64,000 bases of DNA from UBA5614 sp034678545 (GCA_034678545.1 JAXDBS010000070.1:1-64000); one strand, 5' to 3'. Counted from the first letter of the stretch, positions 8,192 to 18,075 are shown. Numbers and translations are program-made. The notes: generated by a model not told the origin, from the letters alone.

Positions 8192-9346
8192 CTATATGGC
8201 CTTTAGCAGAGCAAGTTCCGGAGTTTGCGTCCAGCTTGCGGGAAAGCTGGGAGGCGAATCCGGCCGGCTTACATTTTTGCCGTTGTGATAGGCCTGCACG
8301 GTGGTCCAGGCGAGGTTCTGCAGGTAGGCGGCGGTGGGGGCGTCGATCCCGGCCGGGACATAGGCGTTGCCGACGGGATTGACGTTCCAGATGGAGGCGA
8401 GGAAGGTGCAGGCGACCAGGTAGGTTCCGCAGAGGCTGGGGTGGTAGTTGTCGGGGGCGTAGAGATTGAGGTCGGGATTGAGTTCCGCGCTGGTGTGGTA
8501 GGCGATCCCGCAGGGGATGACGAGGGCGTCCAGGTAAGCGCCAATGTAGTTGTAGGCGTCGCGGATGGGGACATACATCTCCGGATTGTTGCGCCAGGCC
8601 CAGGTCATGTAGAATCCGGTCAAAGCCCCGCTGGAGGCGATCAGCGAATCCAGCCCCACGGCGGCTGAGTAAAACAGGCCGGGATCATTCATGGGCCTGC
8701 TGCTCTGCTCCTGCAGGATGACCAGGTCCCAGTTGCCGTCCTGGATGGCGGCGATGGTGTTGGGGTCGTCCAAATGGTTTTGCAGGTAATACCCTCCCAC
8801 CGTCTGGGCTTGGACGACAGCCCCCCATTCCGGGTGCGCGGCGTTGAGCAGAGCCTGCAGGTGCGTGTTAACTCCGCTGTTGTAAAAGGTGTGGCTGTTG
8901 CCGACCAGCAGGACGCGGCGGCATTCAGCATAGGGCAGGCCCCAGTGGACAACGACCTCCAGCCCGCCCGGGACGAACTGCAGGGTGATGTAAACCGTGG
9001 TCGTCTGGCCGGGGGAAACGGTGCCCGTGCCCTGCCCGGTGGCGATCAGGAGCGAATCCTCGAACACGGAGACGTCAATGGCATAGGTGCCGATCTCCAA
9101 GTCCTCAAAGGTGCCGCTGGCCATGGTGCTGTCGATCAGCATGTCCATGTCGTCGGTGAAATCGCCTTTGGTGATGCGGACGTTCACCCGGGTGACGTTG
9201 AAGCCCTGCTGCAGGGCGGGATAAAGGTTCATCCGGATGGGCATCTTGCCGGTCTGGGCGGGCGGGTTGGTGTGATGGTCCGCCGCGCAGGCCAGCAGGG
9301 AAAACAAAATCAAAACAAGCGGAACGTAGCAGAATAAGCGTTTCAT
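8192..9346 (-). CDS. Lipoprotein with SGNH-hydrolase domain
   Basis: A 384-residue predicted lipoprotein: signal MKRLFCYVPLVLILFSLLAC with lipobox LLAC, Cys20. Residues 35-130 form a beta-rich N-terminal domain. From about residue 140 an SGNH/GDSL-type esterase domain begins with LLVGNSHTFYNSG, where the usual G-D-S is G-N-S. The QEQSSRP segment and a C-terminal DNYHPS supply the remaining block V Asp and His. Probable acyl-ester or carbohydrate-ester hydrolase on the envelope. The start at 9346 is chosen because GGAGGT sits at 9351-9356; the upstream in-frame ATG at 9358 would overlap that site. Confidence 0.78.
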   Translation of the reverse strand: MKRLFCYVPLVLILFSLLACAADHHTNPPAQTGKMPIRMNLYPALQQGFNVTRVNVRITKGDFTDDMDMLIDSTMASGTFEDLEIGTYAIDVSVFEDSLLIATGQGTGTVSPGQTTTVYITLQFVPGGLEVVVHWGLPYAECRRVLLVGNSHTFYNSGVNTHLQALLNAAHPEWGAVVQAQTVGGYYLQNHLDDPNTIAAIQDGNWDLVILQEQSSRPMNDPGLFYSAAVGLDSLIASSGALTGFYMTWAWRNNPEMYVPIRDAYNYIGAYLDALVIPCGIAYHTSAELNPDLNLYAPDNYHPSLCGTYLVACTFLASIWNVNPVGNAYVPAGIDAPTAAYLQNLAWTTVQAYHNGKNVSRPDSPPSFPASWTQTPELALLKAI

Positions 9347-9718
9347 GGTTACCTCCACGTGATTTGTAGATTTGAGGCTGCAATGATTATTGTCAAGATT
9401 TTCCTGAAGCGGGCAACGGCTGTGAGAGGCACTCCGCCTTTTCGCAAAAAGGTTGCAGCCTCTGCCATTCCCTTCCTCCCGATTGAAAAAACACGGATCG
9501 AACTGACCCCGCCCTTGGACCGTGAACCTGAAATCAGGCTCAGATCACCTTCAGATAACCGTAGTTTTGGCTTAATCTAAGGGTGATATGTGATTTAACA
9601 GTTAATATGGCAGCAAGAGGCAACAGGACGCGGGATGTCCTGGAGGACATTTTACCGCAGGGTAGCGAAAACAGCATAAGTCCGCGTTGGCAAAAAGTGC
9701 TCCGGAAGAGGAGGAGGT
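9347..9718. other. Gene-free gap with palindromic repeat copy A
   Basis: A 372-bp gap upstream of the SGNH lipoprotein and downstream of mnmE. I see no convincing gene. It holds one copy of the 45-bp palindromic repeat (9543-9587) and a short palindrome ATGTCC/GGACAT at 9635-9650 on the mnmE side. The promoter of the lipoprotein gene should be here. Confidence 0.6.
9543..9587. repeat. 45-bp intergenic palindromic repeat, copy A
   Basis: Imperfect inverted repeat. The left arm is ATCACCTTCAGATAA and the right arm is TTAATCTAAGGGTGAT, separated by a short T-rich centre. It matches copies at 37741-37786 and 55958-56003 in arm sequence, length and spacing. All three copies lie between genes. Confidence 0.7.
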
Positions 9719-11125
9719 CTATTTCCCGATGCAGAAATTGGAGAAGATGCTTTCCAGCAGGTCGTCGGCGGTGACGGCGCCGGTGATCTCCGAAAGGGCG
9801 GAAACCGCTTCGATCAGGTCAAACGCGATGAACTCATAACCGGCTGAGGCTGCGATGGCGGTCAGGGCCTTGTCCAGCGCGTCAGCGGCGCGCTGCAGGC
9901 AGGCCAGGTGGCGGGAATTAGTCACCAGCACGGAGGAGGGTTCGATCCCAAGCCCCGCAATCCTGCTGACGGCCTGGTCCCGAACTGCTTTGATCCCGTC
10001 CTCCAGAAAGGCGGAGCAGGGATGCAGCCTGACCCGGGGAGGGAGCTTGGCGTTAAAGCGGGAGCCCTTGAGAAAGGCCTGCCAGTCCTGTTCGTCAGGC
10101 AGGGATTCAAAGCCAAGAAGATCAATTTTATTGAGCACGCAGACAGTTTTGGCGGAAGTGGCATCGTCCAGAGCGCAGCATTCGCGTTCCAGGGTGTCGG
10201 GGTCGGTCAGCATGATGATCAGGTCCGCCTCACGGATCAGTTCACGGGTGCGCCGGATGCCGATCCGTTCGACCTCGTCCCCGCCCTCGCGCAGTCCGGC
10301 GGTGTCGATCAGCCGGACGGGAAAGCCGTCCAGGGACAACCACTCCTGCAGATAGTCACGCGTGGTGCCGGGAACGGAAGTCACGATGGCCCGGCTCTCC
10401 TCCAGGAATTTATTGAACACGGAGGACTTGCCGACATTGGGCGCGCCGCACAGGCACACTGAGAAGCCGTCGCGCAGGATGCGTCCCTGCCTGCCGCCCG
10501 CGATCAGGGTCTGCAGTTTTTGCCGGATGTTTTCGACCCTGGCCTGTTCCGCTCCAAGGTCCGGCCCGGGCAGGTCCTGGTCGGCAAAGTCAATGGAGAG
10601 CTCGAACCTGGTCCGGCAATCGCTCAGCTCGGCAATCACAGCCTCGATCTCCTTGGATATACTCCCCTTCAACTGGTTGAGGGCGGCGGCTTCGGCTTTG
10701 GCGGTACAGGCCCGGACCAGGTCGTTCACGGCCTCGGCCTGGATCAGGTCCAGCTTGTGGTTCATGAAGGCGCGGAAGGTGAATTCGCCGGGTTCGGCCA
10801 GCCGGCAATCCTTCAGCAGCAGTTGCAGGATGCGGCTGGAAAGGTCCGGATTGCCGTGGCCCGTGATCTCCACCAGGTCCTCCCCCGTATAGCTGTGCGG
10901 CTGGCGGAAGACGAGGCAGACCACTTCGTCAATCACTTCCCCCCCGTCCCTGATGTAGCCGTGCAGCGCCTGGTAACCTGCGGCGGAGGTTAATTTATCC
11001 GGATGGGAAAACACCCTGCTGACGCGCTCCACGGCCCGGGGGCCGCTGACCCGGAGGACGGCCAGGGCGGAACTTCCCGGCGGGGTGGCGGGCGCGGCTA
11101 TGGTGTCATTCAGAGCAAAGCGCAT
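9719..11125 (-). CDS. mnmE: tRNA modification GTPase MnmE
   Basis: A 468-residue MnmE (TrmE), which with MnmG installs the 5-carboxymethylaminomethyl group on wobble U34 of tRNAs. N-terminal folate-binding domain begins NDTIAAPATPPGSSALAVLRVSG and includes EPGEFTFRAFMNHKLDLIQAEAV. The G domain has G1 GAPNVGKSS near residue 225, G2 PGTTRD, G3 DTAGL and G4 NKID. The protein ends with the diagnostic catalytic FCIGK motif. It is the last gene of the long minus-strand operon, and its start overlaps the end of dxs by 16 bp. Confidence 0.97.
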   Translation of the reverse strand: MRFALNDTIAAPATPPGSSALAVLRVSGPRAVERVSRVFSHPDKLTSAAGYQALHGYIRDGGEVIDEVVCLVFRQPHSYTGEDLVEITGHGNPDLSSRILQLLLKDCRLAEPGEFTFRAFMNHKLDLIQAEAVNDLVRACTAKAEAAALNQLKGSISKEIEAVIAELSDCRTRFELSIDFADQDLPGPDLGAEQARVENIRQKLQTLIAGGRQGRILRDGFSVCLCGAPNVGKSSVFNKFLEESRAIVTSVPGTTRDYLQEWLSLDGFPVRLIDTAGLREGGDEVERIGIRRTRELIREADLIIMLTDPDTLERECCALDDATSAKTVCVLNKIDLLGFESLPDEQDWQAFLKGSRFNAKLPPRVRLHPCSAFLEDGIKAVRDQAVSRIAGLGIEPSSVLVTNSRHLACLQRAADALDKALTAIAASAGYEFIAFDLIEAVSALSEITGAVTADDLLESIFSNFCIGK

Positions 11126-12966
11126 AATTGCCGGAAGATGCTTTCCGGCGTGAAGCCGATCAGTTCGTTGAGCTGGTCGATGCTGCCGTGTGGGATGAAG
11201 CGGTCGGGATAGCCGAAGGAGGTCACTTTTAACTTGCTTTCGGACAGGTAGTCACGCACTGCGGAACCAAAGCCGCCGGCCAGGGCGTTGGGCTCCAGGG
11301 TGATGATCCGCTTGCACTTTTTGCCCAGTTTGTCCAGCAGCGCCGTGTCCAGCGGCTTGACGGAGCGGGCGTTGACCAGCCAGGGATCAAGGCCTTTGCC
11401 TTTCAGCGACTCGACCACATCCACAGCCAGCGGAAAAGCGGTCCCCGCTGAAATAACGGCGAGGTCCTTCCCTTCCCTGATCACTTCCGCCTTGCCGGGT
11501 TCGAAGGGGACGGTCTCCCTGCCCAGACAGAAAGCAGTGCCGCGCGGGTAGCGGATGGCAACGGGGCCTTCCCTGTAATCACCCGCCCAGGAGAGCATGG
11601 CGTCCAACTCTTCAGCATTGGAGGGGGCCAGAATGATCAGGTTGGGTATGAAATTCAGAAAAGAAATATCAAAAACGCCGTGATGGGTGGCGCCATCCTC
11701 GCCCACCAGGCCCGCCCGGTCAATGCAGAAAACCACGGGCAGCTTCTGCAGGGCCACATCGTGGATGACCTGATCCAAAGCGCGCTGCAGGAAAGTGGAA
11801 TAGACTGCAAAGAAAGGCTTCATCCCTTTCACCGCCAGGCCGGCGGCAAAGGTGACGGCGTGCTGTTCCGCGATCCCGACGTCAAACAGGCGCTGGGGAT
11901 ATTTCTGCTCAAACTCCGTCAGGCCAGTTCCGACGGACATGGCGGCAGTGACGGCGACGACCTTGTCATCCTTTTCCGCCAGCCGGCAAAGGCTTTTTCC
12001 AAAAACCTGGGACCAGGATTCCGCCCCGGTGCAGACGACCTCGCCGCTGACGGTGTCGAATTTGCCCACTCCGTGGAAGAGCGAGGAGTCCTTTTCCGCT
12101 GGCGCGTAGCCTTTGCCCTTGCGGGTCACGAGATGGACCAGGACGGGGCCGACCAGGTTGTGCCGGACGCGGTGGAAAATGCTGAGCAGCTGGGGTATGT
12201 TGTGGCCGTCGATGGGGCCGATGTACTTGAAGCCGAGGTCCTCGAAGATAATGTTGGGCGCCAGGATGTTGATCAGGCTTTCCTCCAGTTTCTGGGCGCC
12301 GTAGATGAACTTGCTGCGGATGCCTTTGGGCAGGGTGGCGCTGAGGTCCCAGACCTGTTTTTTCAGGACATTGTAAGGCCGGGAGACCAGGAAACGGGCC
12401 ATGTATTTCTGCAGGCCGCCCACATTGGGCGAAATGGACATCTCGTTGTCGTTGAGGATGACGACGAACTTGTCCTTCTGCAGATGTCCGGAATGGTTGA
12501 GCGCTTCGAACGACATGCCGCCTGTGAGGGCGCCGTCGCCGATCACGGCGATGCTGTGGCCTTTGCCCAGGTTGAGGTCGCGGCCGGCGGCCAGGCCCAA
12601 TGCGGCGGAAACGGAGGTGCTGCTGTGGCCGGCCCCAAAGATATCATATTCGCTTTCGGCGCGGGAGGTGAATCCGCTCAGGCCGCCCAGGGTGCGGATG
12701 GTGTCGAAGCCGCCGTTCCGTCCTGTCAGGATCTTCCAGGCGTAGGCCTGGTGGCTGACGTCCCAGACCACTGTGTCCTGGGGCGGATTGAACACGCGCA
12801 GCAGGGCGATGGTGAAATCCACCGCGCCCAGGCTGGGGGCCAGGTGCCCTCCGTTTTTGGAGATGACGTCTATGATGCGGCAGCGGACTTCGGCAGCCAG
12901 CAGCTTCAGTTCTTCAGGCGTGAGTTTCTTCAGGTCGGACGGGTGATTTATCTTTTCCAGGTACAT
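11110..12966 (-). CDS. dxs: 1-deoxy-D-xylulose-5-phosphate synthase
   Basis: Thiamine-diphosphate enzyme condensing pyruvate and glyceraldehyde 3-phosphate, first step of the MEP isoprenoid pathway; 618 residues, the usual size. Seen: DVSHQAYAWKILTGR, GHSSTSVSAALGLA, the ThDP motif GDGALTGG followed by LNDNEMSISPNVGG, and the second-domain GIAEQHAVTFAAGLA and DRAGLVGEDGATHHG. The start at 12966 has AGGAGGA just upstream; the reading frame stays open further into the next gene, but that extension is low-complexity and overlaps the vWA gene, so I rejected it. Confidence 0.96.
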   Translation of the reverse strand: MYLEKINHPSDLKKLTPEELKLLAAEVRCRIIDVISKNGGHLAPSLGAVDFTIALLRVFNPPQDTVVWDVSHQAYAWKILTGRNGGFDTIRTLGGLSGFTSRAESEYDIFGAGHSSTSVSAALGLAAGRDLNLGKGHSIAVIGDGALTGGMSFEALNHSGHLQKDKFVVILNDNEMSISPNVGGLQKYMARFLVSRPYNVLKKQVWDLSATLPKGIRSKFIYGAQKLEESLINILAPNIIFEDLGFKYIGPIDGHNIPQLLSIFHRVRHNLVGPVLVHLVTRKGKGYAPAEKDSSLFHGVGKFDTVSGEVVCTGAESWSQVFGKSLCRLAEKDDKVVAVTAAMSVGTGLTEFEQKYPQRLFDVGIAEQHAVTFAAGLAVKGMKPFFAVYSTFLQRALDQVIHDVALQKLPVVFCIDRAGLVGEDGATHHGVFDISFLNFIPNLIILAPSNAEELDAMLSWAGDYREGPVAIRYPRGTAFCLGRETVPFEPGKAEVIREGKDLAVISAGTAFPLAVDVVESLKGKGLDPWLVNARSVKPLDTALLDKLGKKCKRIITLEPNALAGGFGSAVRDYLSESKLKVTSFGYPDRFIPHGSIDQLNELIGFTPESIFRQLCALL

Positions 12967-12985
12967 GTAATCCTCCTCTGAGGGA

Positions 12986-14932
12986 TCAGGCTTGGGCGGC
13001 GGTTTTCCATTCCTCGCTCTTGACGAGGATGAGTTCCAGGAGCAGCAGGGCGATCGCCGCCAGCAGGAAATACTTCCAGACGTCGTGGCCCAGGCGGGAC
13101 AGGAAAAGCTGGTCCCGCCACTTCCCGCCCAGCACCTGATAGGCCGGGTATTGCTTAAAATCGAGCTGTTTGAAGCCGCTTTCCTCATAGTCCGGATTGA
13201 TCGCGACAGCCTGGCTGCCGCCCTGCCAGCCTAAGGTATAGATCCCGGGTTCCCAGGTTTTATGGGGATTGCCGTTCAGCCTTGTTTTATCACCCCCGGG
13301 CAAAGCCAACTCGTCGGCGGTCAGGATTTGCCCCACGGTCAGTTGTTCGGACTCAAAGCGGGCGTTGGCCAGGTATTGCAGGCTGCGGAAGGCAAAGACG
13401 GGGAACGCCGCCTCCAGGAAAAAGCGGTTGTTTAGGCTGGCGGGATCGAACAGCCAGGCGATGCCGTTGTCCCCCGCCGCGGCCAGATTGGAGTTGGCGG
13501 TGGCCAGCAGGACACTGGACGATGCGGACTTGCCTGTAATCCAGTAATCCGCCACGGAAACCTGGGCCAGGCGTTTAGCCTCCATCAGGGAGGTGACCGG
13601 ATGGTGCTGATTGACGTATGTGATGGCCTGCGCCGCGGAGCTGAACTGGTTGAGCTGCAGTCCGTACTCCTGCTGCAGCCAGCCCTTCCAGCCGGCGGTC
13701 AACCCTGCGTCGGTGCAGAACAGGACACCCTTGCGGGCTTTGCCGCACTCCCTTAAAAATTCACGCAGGCGGGGTGTCAGTTCGCCCGCCGTGTGAAACA
13801 CTACAACGCTGTAATCCTTAAGCTGCTGCCAGTTGACCTGCTGGGGCGGGATCAGTCTGACGGAGCCCTGCGGCGTGGCATAGACGGAAAGGACCGTCTG
13901 CAGGATGAGCGGCAGCGCGGTCCGCTCTGTGATCACTCCCACGGCGGGATGCAACTCGAAGGGGAAGGTGAACCAGCAGCGGTTGTCGGCCGTGAGCTTT
14001 TCATCCACAACTTCGACATAACCGCTCTGCCAGCCGGAAGTCATTACCTGCACGGGCAGGGTCTCGGTCAGCTTTTGCCCCGGCTGCAAAGTGATGAATT
14101 TTTCCGCGGACTTGACGCCGTTCAGGTCCACCCGGACCAGTACGTCCCGCTTCACGGCGCTGCCGTGGTTGATTACGTCAAACTGGATGGTCTGCAGTGC
14201 CTGCCGGTCGGTCAGCTGCATGACGGGGCGGGCGTTTTCGCAACTGAGGTTGTCCCAGGTTTCCGGTTTTGGCAGGGGGATTACCATGACCGGGATCTCC
14301 GGCCGGGCGGGCAGTTCCTGCGCCTGGCCGTCCGTCAGCAGGTAGATCTCGCGGTTGGTGAACTGGCTTTCCTTGAGCTTGGCCGTGGCCAACTCCAGCA
14401 TCTTGTCCAGGCTTAGGGGCAGCCAGGTGGTTTTAACGGAATTGATAACTCCGGCCGGCAGCGGCCCGGAATAAAGCTGGGCGTTCAGCCGGTTCCAGTT
14501 TTCGTCCGCAGTCACCAGGACAGTCAGGTCCTGGGTGTTGACGCGCTGGTTGATCTCCAGCAGAGAAGTTCGGGCAGCCTCCAGCGTGGATCTGCTCCCG
14601 GCCGTATAATCCATGCTGTAGGATGTGTCCAAGACGATGGCCACCGCCGTGGGGGGATGTTTCCTGCCGGGCTTCAGCCTGGGCGTGCGGAGCGAGGGCC
14701 GGCTGGCCGCCAGGACCACCAGCAGGATGATCAGCATGCGGATGATCAGAAGTAAAATGTTCTTGAGCTGGGAGCGGGATTTCTGCTCCTTTTCCGTGTT
14801 CTTGATGAAGCGGATGCTGCTGAAAATGATGCGCGGCGGCTTCTTCTTGGCCAGCAGCCAGATGATCAGCGGCAGGACTGTGGCGGCCGCCAGGATGAGC
14901 AGGCCCGTGTTCAGGAAGGAAAGCTGGAACAT
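12986..14932 (-). CDS. BatA/vWA-like membrane protein
   Basis: A 648-residue inner-membrane protein. The first 80 residues match the BatA N-terminal module: a membrane segment (LLILAAATVLPLIIWLLA), the basic loop KKKPPRIIFSSIRFIK and a second segment (NILLLIIRMLIILLVVLAASRP). A von Willebrand factor A domain follows with a MIDAS-like DTSYSMD near residue 103. A beta-rich periplasmic region continues to a last membrane segment near 620 (YFLLAAIALLLLELILV). Such proteins usually sit in aerotolerance or MoxR-type clusters; no MoxR ATPase is present here. It sits 20 bp upstream of dxs. Confidence 0.82.
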   Translation of the reverse strand: MFQLSFLNTGLLILAAATVLPLIIWLLAKKKPPRIIFSSIRFIKNTEKEQKSRSQLKNILLLIIRMLIILLVVLAASRPSLRTPRLKPGRKHPPTAVAIVLDTSYSMDYTAGSRSTLEAARTSLLEINQRVNTQDLTVLVTADENWNRLNAQLYSGPLPAGVINSVKTTWLPLSLDKMLELATAKLKESQFTNREIYLLTDGQAQELPARPEIPVMVIPLPKPETWDNLSCENARPVMQLTDRQALQTIQFDVINHGSAVKRDVLVRVDLNGVKSAEKFITLQPGQKLTETLPVQVMTSGWQSGYVEVVDEKLTADNRCWFTFPFELHPAVGVITERTALPLILQTVLSVYATPQGSVRLIPPQQVNWQQLKDYSVVVFHTAGELTPRLREFLRECGKARKGVLFCTDAGLTAGWKGWLQQEYGLQLNQFSSAAQAITYVNQHHPVTSLMEAKRLAQVSVADYWITGKSASSSVLLATANSNLAAAGDNGIAWLFDPASLNNRFFLEAAFPVFAFRSLQYLANARFESEQLTVGQILTADELALPGGDKTRLNGNPHKTWEPGIYTLGWQGGSQAVAINPDYEESGFKQLDFKQYPAYQVLGGKWRDQLFLSRLGHDVWKYFLLAAIALLLLELILVKSEEWKTAAQA

Positions 14933-14934
14933 CT

Positions 14935-15978
14935 CTATTGGATGCCGATCCCCACGGAAAACAGGTATCTGCTGTCCCGCAGGCGCATGCCGGCGTTGGT
15001 CAGGCCAAAATCGAAGCGGAACAGGTTGTAGTTGTAGCCCGAACCCAGGGTGTAGCTGATGTTGTCGGTGCCGTCAAACTTGTCGCTGAACAGCCCCGCC
15101 CTGATGATCAGGTTCTGCTGGACTGGATTGCCGGACCCGGCGGTTGAGTTCCAGGTCCACAGCCGGGCCAGGCCAAAGTGATAGGTGGAGCCCGGTTTGC
15201 CGGAGACCTTGCCCTGGACTCCCGCCAGCAGGGCCAGGTTGTCCGTGCTCCACTGGAATCCCAGGGCGGCCCTCCGCTGCAAACTCTCGGAGCCGTAGTC
15301 CTCCCATCTCAGGTAAGACAGGACATCATACACGCAGGCGCCCCACTTCACGTTTTCTTCCGTCCAGGTCAGGCCCAGGTCGCCGGACACGCCCTTGACC
15401 TTATTGTCTATAAAGGCTACTCTTTCCATGTCCGGTCCGGATTCCTTCAGATAGACCAGACGCCCGGTCAGGTATTTCAGGCTCAAGCCGCCTGCCAGCT
15501 TGGGAAAGCGGTCGTCCGTCCCGGCAAGGGAGAGCTGGAGTTTGTCCAGTTGGTAGTCATAATATTCGCTGCTCGAGTAGTTCGCGGCCTGCTGGCTGAC
15601 GTGCACCGAGGCCACCGGCTGGTAGCTCCAGGCAGCGCTTTTGGTAATCAGGTTGAAATACATGAACTGCTTGTCCTTCAGCAGATTGCTGGCCGATACC
15701 AGTTCAGCGAAACCGAGCGTCTCCTCACTCTTCAGCCGGAAAGAAGTGGCAAAGGCTGTGGCAGTGTTTTCCGCCAGCAGGGCGGGATTGTCATAGGAGG
15801 TGAAGTAATCGCCCCCGAAGGTCAGGTTCAGCCCGCCCAGGCCCAGGGCGATGGGCGACACGATGTTTTCCGTAATGTGGTAATCATAGTCCTGCACAGG
15901 CAGGGAGGGCAGCGTTTGCGCCCCCAGGCCGGGCCCCGCAACCAACAGCAAGGCCAAAAGCAGTTTATTCTTTTGCAT
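14935..15978 (-). CDS. Outer-membrane beta-barrel protein, PorV/PorQ-like size
   Basis: A 347-residue predicted outer-membrane barrel with cleavable signal (MQKNKLLLALLLVAGPGLGAQ). The early GLGGLNLTFGGDYFTSYDNPALLAE resembles the N-terminus of the FadL-like barrels PorV/PorQ of type IX secretion, and the protein ends with alternating aromatic strands. I infer the PorV/PorQ-like description from that opening and the length; a search is needed to confirm it. The chosen ATG (15978) has GGAG upstream and matches the signal peptide; its start overlaps the PAP2 gene end. Confidence 0.7.
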   Translation of the reverse strand: MQKNKLLLALLLVAGPGLGAQTLPSLPVQDYDYHITENIVSPIALGLGGLNLTFGGDYFTSYDNPALLAENTATAFATSFRLKSEETLGFAELVSASNLLKDKQFMYFNLITKSAAWSYQPVASVHVSQQAANYSSSEYYDYQLDKLQLSLAGTDDRFPKLAGGLSLKYLTGRLVYLKESGPDMERVAFIDNKVKGVSGDLGLTWTEENVKWGACVYDVLSYLRWEDYGSESLQRRAALGFQWSTDNLALLAGVQGKVSGKPGSTYHFGLARLWTWNSTAGSGNPVQQNLIIRAGLFSDKFDGTDNISYTLGSGYNYNLFRFDFGLTNAGMRLRDSRYLFSVGIGIQ

Positions 15979-16915
15979 TGAGCTTCTCCGATAGGCGGGC
16001 ATAAATCCTGAGCCCCAGTAGGTAGCCCAGCAGCCCGGTCAGGATCCCGAACACGGAATCGATGAACCAGTGATAGTGGCAATAGACTGTGGCAATGGAC
16101 AGGAAAAAAGTTACGGTCAGCATTACTATCCCGAGCTTGCGAAAATAGCGGAACGCCAGCAGGGACAGGACCAGGGCCACGGCGATGTGCGAGCTGGGGA
16201 AGGCTCCGCCCAGGTGCGGCGACCAGGTGTAGATGGCCGCCATAATCCCGGAGAACAGCCCTCCGTTGTTCTGGACGGAAAGCCGCATGGCTTCGTCAAG
16301 GTATCTTCCGCCGATCACGGGCAGCCAGGAATAGATAAAGTAGCAGAAGTAAAAGACCAGGGTAAGGATAAACACCGCTTCGTCCAGATCCTTCCGGCGC
16401 TTCAGGTAAAACAGCACCGGCAGCCCTGTGATCATCAGGTAGTAGCTGAAATAGGCGAAATACAAAAGCTCGCTGACCAGCGGGCTGTTCAGCCTCCTGG
16501 CCCACTCCATCGACGGCAGGTAGCCGAAGATGCTCTTGTCCATGCCCATGAAGATCGGGTCCAGCCAGTCCCGGAAAAAGATGCGGTTGGTGGCCGACAC
16601 CGACTCGAAGAAATAAAGAAAAAGCAATACCGGGTAGTAGCTGCGGATGAAGAGCAAAGTGTTGTATACTTTGGGGCGCACCACCTTGCAGACCTCGCTG
16701 GGGCAATTCTCCGGCCTGGAAGCCTCCTTCATCCACTCCGCCAGCCAGGCCAAAGCCAGGACTCCCGTAAAGATGGACAGATAGGCGATGAAATGCGCCG
16801 CGGCGTGCTGCGTCCTGCTCCAGCCAAAGCCGATCAGCAGCAGCATCCAGGCGCAGAAGCCAAGCGTGATCAGGTCCAAGCCTTTGAGCTTCACCTTGAC
16901 AGGCATTGTGTTCAT
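15965..16915 (-). CDS. PAP2-family membrane phosphatase
   Basis: A 316-residue polytopic membrane protein of the type 2 phosphatidic acid phosphatase family. The motif GGAFPSSHIAVAL (near residue 240) and HYHWFIDSVFG (near residue 283) provide the two catalytic histidines of motifs C2 and C3. The C1 K-x6-RP motif is not obvious; the nearest candidate is GGRYLDE. It has about six to seven hydrophobic segments. Substrates could be phosphatidate, undecaprenyl diphosphate or an inositol lipid. Its ATG overlaps the stop of the GNAT-like gene (ATGA). Confidence 0.85.
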   Translation of the reverse strand: MNTMPVKVKLKGLDLITLGFCAWMLLLIGFGWSRTQHAAAHFIAYLSIFTGVLALAWLAEWMKEASRPENCPSEVCKVVRPKVYNTLLFIRSYYPVLLFLYFFESVSATNRIFFRDWLDPIFMGMDKSIFGYLPSMEWARRLNSPLVSELLYFAYFSYYLMITGLPVLFYLKRRKDLDEAVFILTLVFYFCYFIYSWLPVIGGRYLDEAMRLSVQNNGGLFSGIMAAIYTWSPHLGGAFPSSHIAVALVLSLLAFRYFRKLGIVMLTVTFFLSIATVYCHYHWFIDSVFGILTGLLGYLLGLRIYARLSEKLNAKE

Positions 16916-18030
16916 CCCACCGCCCTGTCGTAAATGCGGTAGGTCTTGTATATGCGGGCGCCGAACAGTTCCGCCTCCCTTATCATCATGACGTTGTCTT
17001 CCAGCACCCAGGACATTTCCGCCTGCTTCAGCCCCATGGGGATGCCTTTCTTGAAGGAATGATAAAAGAACACCAGGTCGATCCCGCGGTTCTGGTATTC
17101 CTTGACCACGCCCATGGTGATCACCCGGGCGGTGCGGATGCGCTTGGATTTGATCAAGCCTTTCAGCATGGTCCAGGGATTGGTCCGGCCTCCCATCACT
17201 TTCAGGACCTCGTTATAGTTGGGCATCGCCAGGAAGAACCCGGCCGGCACCCCCTTGACCTCTGCGATCAGGACCAATTCCGGCTCCAGCAAAGGCAGCA
17301 GAACCTCGACCAGATGGTCCAGCTCGCCGTCCGTGAGCGGAACCGCGCCCCAGTTGTACTGCCAGGCCTGGCGGTAGATCTGGAACACAGTGGCTATATC
17401 TTTCTTCAATTGTTTCCTGTTTTTGGACAGGGGCCGGACCGTGAAGCTCTGCTTTTTCATAACGTACTGGGCGGCCCGTTCGATCTTTTCCGGGAGCGGC
17501 CCGATATCATACATGTAGGCATACAGGTCCTTGGCCTTGGAGAACCCAGCCCCTTCCAGCAGCCGCTGGTAGTAGGGCAGGTGGTGGGTCATCATCAGGT
17601 AGGGCGGGGTATCAAAGCCGTCCACCAGCAGCCCGCACTCCTCGTTGACGGAAAAGTTCATCGGCCCCCGCAGGGTATCCATGCCCCGCTCCCGGTTCCA
17701 GGCTGCGGCGGCGTCCAGCAAAGCATTGGCGGCGGCCTGGTCGTCCTCGCATTCAAAGAAGCCGAAGAACCCCACCTTGTCATTGTGCTCGAGGTTGTGC
17801 TGGGTGTTGGTCTGGGCGCTGATCCGCCCTATCGCCCTGCCGCCTTCCCAGGCTAGGAAAAGCTCCACCTCGGAATGTCCGTAATAGCCGTTGTGGCGCG
17901 GGTCAAAGAATTTCTTCTGGTCGCCGGTCAACGGCGGCACCCAGTTCGGGTCTTTGGAATACAGGCGGAAAGGCAGCCTGATGAAAGCCTTCAGGTCTGC
18001 TTTGCCGCGCACTGGTTTGATCTCTATCAT
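16912..18030 (-). CDS. GNAT-fold acyltransferase-like protein
   Basis: A 372-residue cytosolic protein. The opening MIEIKPVRGKADLKAFIRLPFRLYSKDPNWVP pattern and the later GPMNFSVNEECGLLVDGF and ITMGVVKEYQNRGIDLVFF segments (the Q-x-R-G-like acetyl-CoA loop) are typical of a widespread two-domain GNAT-related family of unknown substrate. Its neighbours are a PAP2 phosphatase and a PlsY-like acyltransferase, which suggests a part in lipid or envelope metabolism. The function is inferred from context only. Confidence 0.72.
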   Translation of the reverse strand: MIEIKPVRGKADLKAFIRLPFRLYSKDPNWVPPLTGDQKKFFDPRHNGYYGHSEVELFLAWEGGRAIGRISAQTNTQHNLEHNDKVGFFGFFECEDDQAAANALLDAAAAWNRERGMDTLRGPMNFSVNEECGLLVDGFDTPPYLMMTHHLPYYQRLLEGAGFSKAKDLYAYMYDIGPLPEKIERAAQYVMKKQSFTVRPLSKNRKQLKKDIATVFQIYRQAWQYNWGAVPLTDGELDHLVEVLLPLLEPELVLIAEVKGVPAGFFLAMPNYNEVLKVMGGRTNPWTMLKGLIKSKRIRTARVITMGVVKEYQNRGIDLVFFYHSFKKGIPMGLKQAEMSWVLEDNVMMIREAELFGARIYKTYRIYDRAVG

Positions 18031-18075
18031 AACACCAGCCAGGCTGTTATCTCCCTTGGTTCGGACTGTCCTATT

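Noticed and set aside
12967..13188. 74-residue N-terminal extension of Dxs
   Set aside because: The extension overlaps the vWA gene and is low-complexity; AGGAGGA directly before 12966 fixes the start.
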